Shown here: piece by piece, positions 31,983 to 36,187 of the stretch
How the letters are laid out: each line of letters starts with the position of its first letter
Position numbering within the stretch: the first letter of the stretch is position 1
Assembly (NCBI GenBank): GCA_021107635.1
Contig: JAIOSL010000007.1
Span: 1 to 36,187 of the forward strand
DNA: 36,187 nucleotides
From: an archaeon
Lineage (GTDB): Archaea > B1Sed10-29 > WALL01 > JAGHAM01
Direction: 5' to 3'
Program-made: the position numbers and the translations under genes
Notes under the pieces: model-generated
What the model saw: only the letters and a program-made list of their open reading frames with translations
Told to the model about the DNA's origin: nothing
The model's database searches: none

Positions 31983-32338
31983 AAGTCAGGATTAAAGAGC
32001 AAGTTTTGGAGGCTATTCTAGAAGCGGCTAGAATCGCTTATGGTAATAATCGAGAATTCATGGGTTTTTTGAGAGCAGAGAATGATGTTATAACTGAGAT
32101 AGTTTTACCTCCTAATCCTCAATTTAATCCTACTAGTGCTTCTACTCGTTTAGATATGAAACCTTTGGATCCTTCCATTATCGGTTCTGTTCATTCTCAT
32201 CCTGGAATTGCTAGACCTTCACAAGCTGATCTAGTTTTTTTCTCTAAGTTTGGACGCGTACATATGATTATTGGGTATCCTTTCAGAGTGCAGGACGTGT
32301 GGATTTTTGGTGGCGGAGAACTGGAAATAGTTAAATAG
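31979..32338 (+). CDS. JAMM/MPN+ metalloprotease
   Basis: 119 residues from ATG 31979 (ATGA overlap with the permease); the tracked 31889 start is an out-of-gene extension. The zinc site is complete: Glu26 (REFMGFL), His72 and His74 (VHSHPGIARPSQADL), Ser81, Asp84. Canonical JAMM spacing is HxH-x7-S-xx-D; here it is HxH-x6-S-xx-D, one residue shorter. The family cleaves isopeptide bonds to ubiquitin-like proteins or trims C-termini. In archaea it acts on SAMPs, none of which are seen here. Its place inside a pilus operon suggests a substrate in the envelope or pilus system (inference). Confidence 0.85.
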   Translation: MKVRIKEQVLEAILEAARIAYGNNREFMGFLRAENDVITEIVLPPNPQFNPTSASTRLDMKPLDPSIIGSVHSHPGIARPSQADLVFFSKFGRVHMIIGYPFRVQDVWIFGGGELEIVK

Positions 32339-32360
32339 TAGGTCGGTTTAAGAGTATCTG

Positions 32361-32876
32361 ATGGAAAGGGCTATGATCTCGATGGACTTACTGATTAGTG
32401 TTCTTGTGCTAATCCTTGTTGGTACTTCGATGGTATCTTTTGGTTTTACTCAAGCAGAGAGTGCTGCTGCTCAAAACTTAAAGTTGAAATCAGAAGCATA
32501 TGCTATGACTGTAGGTTCTGCTATCAATCATTTTTCTGCTATTAATCCTGAAGATGGTTCTATTCTTGTGCTTAACTTGTCTAATCCTGAACCTATTGGC
32601 AATCATACTTTAACTGGTGGTTGGCCTCCAGTTGGTAGGACACAATTTATTTCTTGTGAAATGAAGCTTTCTAGTAATGCGGTTGGAGCAAAATATTTGA
32701 TTGTTAATTATACTTTTGATCGTTGGGATTCTGCTTTTGAGCAGTCTGTAGTGGCTCATTATCCATTGGTATCGAATGTTACCGCAAGCCAAGTTTATAT
32801 GAATTGCAGTGGGACTATAACAGCTACTGCTATTTTAGGAGATTCAATCACTCTTACTTATACGGAGGATAATTAA
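32361..32876 (+). CDS. Pilin-like protein (atypical leader), probable minor pilin
   Basis: 171 residues. MERAMISMDLLISVLVLILVGTSMVSF has the layout of a prepilin, but the residue before the hydrophobic helix is Asp (ISMD) instead of Glu, and Gln+1 is absent. A cut after Ala4 would give Ser+3 and Asp+5. The head has many sequons (NLSN, NHTL, NYTF, NVTA, NCSG) and an SCEMKL and MNCSG cysteine pair. Its stop overlaps the next start (TAATG). First of four consecutive small pilin-like genes. Confidence 0.7.
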   Translation: MERAMISMDLLISVLVLILVGTSMVSFGFTQAESAAAQNLKLKSEAYAMTVGSAINHFSAINPEDGSILVLNLSNPEPIGNHTLTGGWPPVGRTQFISCEMKLSSNAVGAKYLIVNYTFDRWDSAFEQSVVAHYPLVSNVTASQVYMNCSGTITATAILGDSITLTYTEDN

Positions 32877-33220
32877 TGAAAAAGGGTCAGGTTTTGTCAA
32901 CGGATATGCTTGTTTCTTTGATGCTGGTAGCAGTTTCTGTAGGCATGATTATTAATGCTTTATCTGTTCAGCAACAACAAATGGTTTCTACTGTAGAAAG
33001 TTCTAAAATGCATCAGATTGCATTGGATGCTGCTGCTGTAAGATATTATGATAGTGTTGATTGTCCTACGTGTGGTGTTAATTATGATGGTCTTGATGGT
33101 TCTGCAGGTCTTTTGGGTTGTTCTATTGGCGCAGTTGCTAACCCTGGTCCAGATGCTTGTATTGTAAGTACTCGTGGGACTCAGAGCAATCCAATTAATG
33201 TTTTTGTGTGTAGGGGTTAA
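32876..33220 (+). CDS. Pilin-like protein (atypical leader), probable minor pilin
   Basis: 114 residues. MKKGQVLSTDMLVSLMLVAVSVGMIINAL: KKG and a Gln are present, but the acidic residue is Asp and sits six positions after Gly, not five. A cut after the Gln would restore Ser+3 and Asp+5. The head has a CPTCG pair and a second Cys pair (LLGCSIG, PDACIVS) plus a terminal VCRG. Start fixed by TAATG overlap; the next gene begins two bases after its stop. Confidence 0.68.
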   Translation: MKKGQVLSTDMLVSLMLVAVSVGMIINALSVQQQQMVSTVESSKMHQIALDAAAVRYYDSVDCPTCGVNYDGLDGSAGLLGCSIGAVANPGPDACIVSTRGTQSNPINVFVCRG

Positions 33221-33222
33221 TT

Positions 33223-33516
33223 ATGAAAAAAGGAGTATTTTTTTCAATAGAGACAATGTATCTGCTGGTAGCAGTTTTTGTTGTTTTAATTGGAATGATT
33301 CACTTTTTGCCTACCATGACAAATCCAAACTATGATTTAATCTCTACTCTTAAAGTGGCTCATGATATGGGCCAGGAAAATACTGATTTACCTCCTGAAG
33401 ATGGTTTTGGGAATTCAAAGTTTCGTGTTGGAACTGTTTGTGAAGAGAATACTACTGTAGAAATATCCTATTATGATTATGATGGAGCAGTGGATAAACG
33501 GGTGTGTGCCTTATGA
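33223..33516 (+). CDS. Pilin-like protein (atypical leader), probable minor pilin
   Basis: 97 residues. MKKGVFFSIETMYLLVAVFVVLIGMIHF: KKG is followed by Val, and Glu is six residues after Gly (Ser and Glu both shifted by one compared with QxSxE). Mature region is about 65 residues (YDLISTLKVAHDMGQENTDLPP..., EENTTVEISYYDYDG) with two cysteines. Its stop overlaps the next ATG (ATGA). The leader resembles the previous gene's in register, supporting a shared variant cleavage rule. Confidence 0.66.
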   Translation: MKKGVFFSIETMYLLVAVFVVLIGMIHFLPTMTNPNYDLISTLKVAHDMGQENTDLPPEDGFGNSKFRVGTVCEENTTVEISYYDYDGAVDKRVCAL

Positions 33517-34241
33517 AGCGCGGTTTTACTGTTTCCAGTGTTTTGATGGTTTTTGCTTTTGCAGTTATAGTTGCAATGTTCATGTTTGTTCTGATTGAGA
33601 ATGATTTGCATAATAGTGCAGTTTCTGGTTTGATAGTCGAGCGGGCTCGTTGGGCTGTTGATGCTGAGGATTATGCTTGTGCTAGTTTTGTTGATGGTGT
33701 TGTTCCTTGGTCTGAGGGAGCAGTTAATACTGCTATTGGTGAGAGCAGAGATAATTTTATTGATGAATTAAATGTTTCAGGGAATACTTACAAGCGAAAT
33801 GATTTACCTTGGGTTCGTTTTTCCAATATCTTTCCTATAAGTTCTCTTGATTTTTTCGAAAAATACCGAGGGTTTAACATTTCTTATAAGTATAATGTTG
33901 CTCCAAGCATTCGTCTTTCTGTTCCAGCGTCTGGCAGTTCTCCTGTAATACCTGGTGATGGACTTTTTGATTTTACTATTCGTTTTTGTGATCCAGATAA
34001 TAGTTCAAGTGATATGCGCTTCTGGTTGTATTCTGGTCCTATTGGTTGTGCGGGTCCTTGGACTGCTCTTGAAGATGTTTCTGGAAATGATTTAACAGAT
34101 GTTGCTATGTCTTCTCCTCCATTCTTAGAAGCAAACTTAACTAACAATCCCGGTCTTGGACCTTTTTGTTTTAAAGCTGTAGCCAGCGACCAGGGAAAAA
34201 ACAGTACTGAAAGCTTTTCTGACATTGTGAATTTAGCTTAA
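33513..34241 (+). CDS. Pilin-like protein with large head, possible tip or minor pilin
   Basis: 242 residues from ATG 33513 (MKRGFTVSSVLMVFAFAVIVAMFMFVLIEND); the tracked GTG at 33504 is less likely. KRG and a hydrophobic helix are kept but there is no acidic residue at +5 or +6. In type IV pili and type 2 secretion, the pseudopilin lacking Glu5 (GspK-type) sits at the tip and has a large head, which matches; this is analogy, not proof. The head ends in an Ig-like region (IRLSVPASGSSPVIPGDGLFDFTIRFCDPDN ... GPFCFKAVASDQGKNSTESFSD). Its end overlaps the convergent tail of the asparagine-synthase-like gene. Confidence 0.7.
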   Translation: MKRGFTVSSVLMVFAFAVIVAMFMFVLIENDLHNSAVSGLIVERARWAVDAEDYACASFVDGVVPWSEGAVNTAIGESRDNFIDELNVSGNTYKRNDLPWVRFSNIFPISSLDFFEKYRGFNISYKYNVAPSIRLSVPASGSSPVIPGDGLFDFTIRFCDPDNSSSDMRFWLYSGPIGCAGPWTALEDVSGNDLTDVAMSSPPFLEANLTNNPGLGPFCFKAVASDQGKNSTESFSDIVNLA

Positions 34242-34316
34242 TTTCTTTAAGTATTCATTTTCTCTTAAGCCTTGTTTTTTAGCGAGTTTAATCAACTGTT
34301 TTTCCACGCCCGAACC
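34233..34316 (-). pseudogene. Conserved C-terminal tail of the asparagine-synthase-like gene, past an in-frame TAA
   Basis: Immediately after the TAA at 34319-34317 the same minus-strand frame stays open for 27 codons: GSGVEKQLIKLAKKQGLRENEYLKKLS and a TAA. Asparagine-synthase-like archaeal proteins typically end ...RPKKAAQYGSGVxxALxxLAKK, and here the sequence is RPKKAPQ-stop-GSGVEKQLIKLAKK. The stop sits exactly where the Tyr codon is expected (TAT or TAC to TAA is one base). The tail is otherwise well conserved, so the change is recent, an assembly error, or a site of readthrough. Confidence 0.7.
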
Positions 34317-35060
34317 TTATTGCGGGGCTTTTTTAGGCCTTAGTGGGGAATCGCTCGGAACGCCAAGCCCAAGAGCTATTTCTCTAAGAACCTGCTTTTT
34401 GAGTGTTCCTTTTTTCATTTCTTGAGCTGGTATACCTAACGAACGCGCGACCACTTTCTGGTCTAGGAACGGTGTTTTAAGTTCTTTGTTGAATGCTTTT
34501 GCAATGGCTTGGTCTCGTGTGAGGTCGCGTTCCCACATGGTTTTCAGACCAGCAATGCGTTCTTGTTCGACTCCTGGCCAGCCGGTTTCCTCAAAGTTTT
34601 TCCAGTGTCTTGCATAGCCTGCATACAGTTCTTCTGTGCCGAGTCCAGAAAAAAAGGTTTTTTCTTTTGCGTTGCGCATGCAGAAGTAGAATGGTGTTGC
34701 TACTCCTACTTTCATTTTGTTTTGTCCTACTAATGCGATTATGGCAGGCAGTTCTTGTTCTAGTTGTTCGGGAGTTATCTGGATTGTTTTTAGTGGAATG
34801 TCTAGTTGTTCTGCTATTTTTGGAGCGATTTGCATGTCTGCGCTGCCTTCCAGGCCTGCACAGTAACATTGAGTTTTTACTTGTTTTTTTAGGAGTACTG
34901 CTAACAGTGTTGAATCTACTCCTCCTGAGAATAATAGGCCAGCGCGTGTTAGGTCTTGGCAATCTTTTTGTACTGCGTTGATTATTGCGTTTGTGAGTTG
35001 TTCTTTACTACTTTTGATTGGTTTTGGAGTTTCTTTGAATGGGTCTGAATAAAAGCTCAT
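34317..35060 (-). CDS. Asparagine synthase-like PP-loop ATPase (no glutaminase domain), interrupted at its C-terminus
   Basis: 247 residues up to the TAA, about 275 with the tail beyond it. It begins MSFYSDPFKETPKPIKSSKEQ and has the PP-loop LLFSGGVDSTLLAVLLKK. FFSGLGTEELYAGYARH follows, the SGxGxDExxxGY signature of the asparagine synthase synthetase domain, then AFNKELKTPFLDQKVVARSLGIP and RPKKAPQ. The N-terminal class II glutaminase domain is absent, so it would need ammonia or a partner amidotransferase. Substrate is not certain. ATGA overlap with the upstream PRC-barrel gene implies coupled translation. Confidence 0.82.
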   Translation of the reverse strand: MSFYSDPFKETPKPIKSSKEQLTNAIINAVQKDCQDLTRAGLLFSGGVDSTLLAVLLKKQVKTQCYCAGLEGSADMQIAPKIAEQLDIPLKTIQITPEQLEQELPAIIALVGQNKMKVGVATPFYFCMRNAKEKTFFSGLGTEELYAGYARHWKNFEETGWPGVEQERIAGLKTMWERDLTRDQAIAKAFNKELKTPFLDQKVVARSLGIPAQEMKKGTLKKQVLREIALGLGVPSDSPLRPKKAPQ

Positions 35061-35428
35061 TTCTTTCTCTTCTTTTTTACAATTCTTTTTTTGATTGGTG
35101 TTTTCTTTGCTGGTTTTTTGTGTTTTTTGATGAAGTGTAGTTTCCTAGAATTTTCTGATTCAAATGTTTGTTCACAAGCTTTACATTTGAATATGCCTTT
35201 CAGTTCTTCTTCAGTCTTGTTAAGCATTATCAAGTGTGATACAGTTTCAACATCTTCTATTCCAATATTAAGTCTTTTCCTAGTTATTTTGTTAACAATC
35301 CCTTTAGGTAAAGCAATAATCCTGGTGACTCTTCCGCTTTCTGAAATATCTAAGTCTTCTACCAGTCCAATAGTGTTACCTTCTCTGTCGATTACTTCTT
35401 TTCCGCGCAGTTCTTTCATGAATTGCAT
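35057..35428 (-). CDS. PRC-barrel protein with C2H2 zinc finger and basic tail
   Basis: 123 residues. The N-terminal part is a PRC-barrel-like domain: KELRGKEVIDREGNTIGLVEDLDISESGRVTRIIALPKGI. A classical C2H2 zinc finger follows (FKCKACEQTFESENSRKLHFIKKH, Cys-x2-Cys-x12-His-x4-His). A strongly basic tail (KKPAKKTPIKKRIVKKKRKK) ends the chain. PRC-barrels in archaea are linked to RNA processing and cell division; the finger and tail suggest nucleic acid binding. Two ATGs (35428 and 35419) are possible; a TATA-like ctttttata about 25 bases upstream favours the first. It is translationally coupled to the asparagine-synthase-like gene. Confidence 0.75.
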   Translation of the reverse strand: MQFMKELRGKEVIDREGNTIGLVEDLDISESGRVTRIIALPKGIVNKITRKRLNIGIEDVETVSHLIMLNKTEEELKGIFKCKACEQTFESENSRKLHFIKKHKKPAKKTPIKKRIVKKKRKK

Positions 35429-35462
35429 GAGTATATTCTGTTATAATGCATATAAAAAGCAT

Positions 35463-36187
35463 TTAGCCTGTATAGTAATATTCGCCTTTCTTTTTCTGTT
35501 CTAGGTCGCGCTGACTGTTTAGTTTATTGACGCGCGGTCTTCCTGATTCAGGGTCTCTGCGATAAGTGATTTGCATGTCTTTCAGGAAACTGTTCATGCC
35601 AGTGTGCATGGATTCTGGAATGTGAGCATGTCCTGTTTTGCCTGGTTCACCATCAAAAACCATCATCCTGTTTGAAACATAATCTTGGAATACAATATCG
35701 TGATCTATTACTAGCGTGACACACCTGCGTTTTTCAGTTACTTTTTTAATTATTTCAGCTAGCCTTATTCGCTGTTCAACATCAAGAAACGCGCTTGGTT
35801 CGTCTAGAAGGTATACGTCTGCTTCTCTGGAGAGTGCTAAAGCAATGCTTACTCGTTGTAGTTCGCCTCCGCTTAGTTTTTGTACTGGTTTTTCGTAGAG
35901 GTCTTCTACTTCTTTTTTGAAGAATTGTTCGTAGATTTCTTTGTCACGTTTAGTTTCTGCTAACAGTTCGGCAACGTTGCCTTCAAAGTCTGAGTGTGTG
36001 TATTGTGGTTTATAAGATATTTTGTCTGGTTCGACTTTGCCTGTGGTAGGTTTTTCCAGGCCTGCATGAATCTTCATGTATGTGCTTTTTCCAATGCCGT
36101 TAGGTCCTACTATTCCTATGACTTCTCCTTGCTGTAGTTTACTTGGTTCGACTTGCAGTTCAAATCGATCATATTTTTTAGTGAATT
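35463..36187 (-). CDS. ABCE1/RLI ribosome-recycling ATPase, C-terminal half (N-terminus beyond window)
   Basis: The minus strand enters from the right edge as FTKKYDRFELQVEPSKLQQGEVIGIVGPNGIGKSTYMKIHAG, the Walker A of the second ABC domain. VQKLSGGELQRVSIALALSREADVYLLDEPSAFLDVEQR (signature and Walker B) and CVTLVIDHDI follow, then the hinge-like end SMHTGMNSFLKDMQITYRRDPESGRPRVNK. It is 241 codons of a protein usually about 590 residues; the N-terminal Fe-S domains and first ABC domain lie outside. It splits 70S ribosomes after termination. The ORF-track Met at 36077 is internal. A TATA box for the downstream PRC gene overlaps its end. Confidence 0.95.
   Translation of the reverse strand, partial: FTKKYDRFELQVEPSKLQQGEVIGIVGPNGIGKSTYMKIHAGLEKPTTGKVEPDKISYKPQYTHSDFEGNVAELLAETKRDKEIYEQFFKKEVEDLYEKPVQKLSGGELQRVSIALALSREADVYLLDEPSAFLDVEQRIRLAEIIKKVTEKRRCVTLVIDHDIVFQDYVSNRMMVFDGEPGKTGHAHIPESMHTGMNSFLKDMQITYRRDPESGRPRVNKLNSQRDLEQKKKGEYYYTG

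Noticed and set aside
21485-34241. Archaellum (archaeal flagellum) operon
   Set aside because: No FlaF/FlaG/FlaH-type genes were seen, the platform is split, and pilins are diverse; a type IV pilus fits better.
34317-34319. TAA reassigned as a sense codon
   Set aside because: Dozens of other genes here end normally at TAA, so general reassignment is excluded; only a local event is possible.
34591-34981. 123-residue ORFs on both strands inside the asparagine-synthase-like gene
   Set aside because: Both are other-frame shadows of the SGGVDS-containing reading frame.
1-36187. tRNA, rRNA, CRISPR arrays, IS elements
   Set aside because: No cloverleaf-like sequences, spaced direct repeats, transposase or integrase motifs were found by reading both strands.

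Overview
The window looks like a chromosomal segment of an AT-rich archaeon, most plausibly a DPANN lineage of the Woesearchaeota/Pacearchaeota type (the exact lineage is an inference). Archaeal marks are the ABCE1 ribosome-recycling ATPase at the right edge, an archaeal-type threonyl-tRNA synthetase with the archaeal N-terminal editing domain, a single-chain Elp3, Fap7/AK6, AMMECR1, an Lrp/AsnC regulator, class III (Q-x-S-x-E) pilin signal peptides, and TATA boxes about 25-30 bases before many start codons (leaderless genes). No tRNA, rRNA, IS element, integrase or CRISPR array was seen.

Layout. 1-4.6 kb: glmS (minus, runs off the left edge), an HTH regulator fused to an S-layer-C-like domain with a perfect inverted repeat at its own promoter, two tiny membrane proteins, an AI-2E family permease and a Fap7/AK6-like kinase. 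4.6-7.5 kb: a 943-residue secreted, membrane-anchored coiled-coil protein. 7.6-9.9 kb: split formiminotransferase and cyclodeaminase genes, then a convergent archaeal homolog of the CDIN1/C15orf41 (TPD) nuclease. 10-13.3 kb: two paralogous Cys-rich surface proteins whose Ig-like domains are in opposite order, then AMMECR1. 13.2-15.3 kb: a candidate structured small RNA and an NrdD-family protein that lacks the catalytic cysteines and the glycyl-radical tail. 15.4-18.5 kb: a tightly overlapping operon Lrp - UPF0201 RNA-binding protein - exported protein - elp3. 18.5-21.4 kb: small genes, a decayed second elp3 tail, a zinc ribbon and thrS.

21.5-34.2 kb is a large archaeal type IV pilus locus: one secretion ATPase with a Pro-rich N-terminal arm, two single-domain TadC/GspF-like platform proteins, a prepilin peptidase, and eleven pilin or pilin-like genes. 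Three Cys-patterned pilins have their own promoters and two of them good Shine-Dalgarno sites. The others are mostly packed with TTGA/ATGA/TAATG junctions, and four near the end have atypical cleavage regions that suggest minor pilins. Embedded in the same run are a DUF2101-like membrane protein, a membrane-anchored OB-fold protein, a TctA-like permease and a JAMM metalloprotease.

34.2-36.2 kb (minus): an asparagine-synthase-like PP-loop protein with an in-frame TAA just before its conserved C-terminal tail, a PRC-barrel protein with a C2H2 zinc finger, and the C-terminal half of ABCE1.

The observations most worth a second look are the NrdD-like protein without radical residues, the premature TAA in the asparagine-synthase-like gene, the elp3 remnant, the putative small RNA at 13.2 kb, the domain-swapped Cys-rich pair, and the pilus locus with its embedded JAMM/OB/TctA module.
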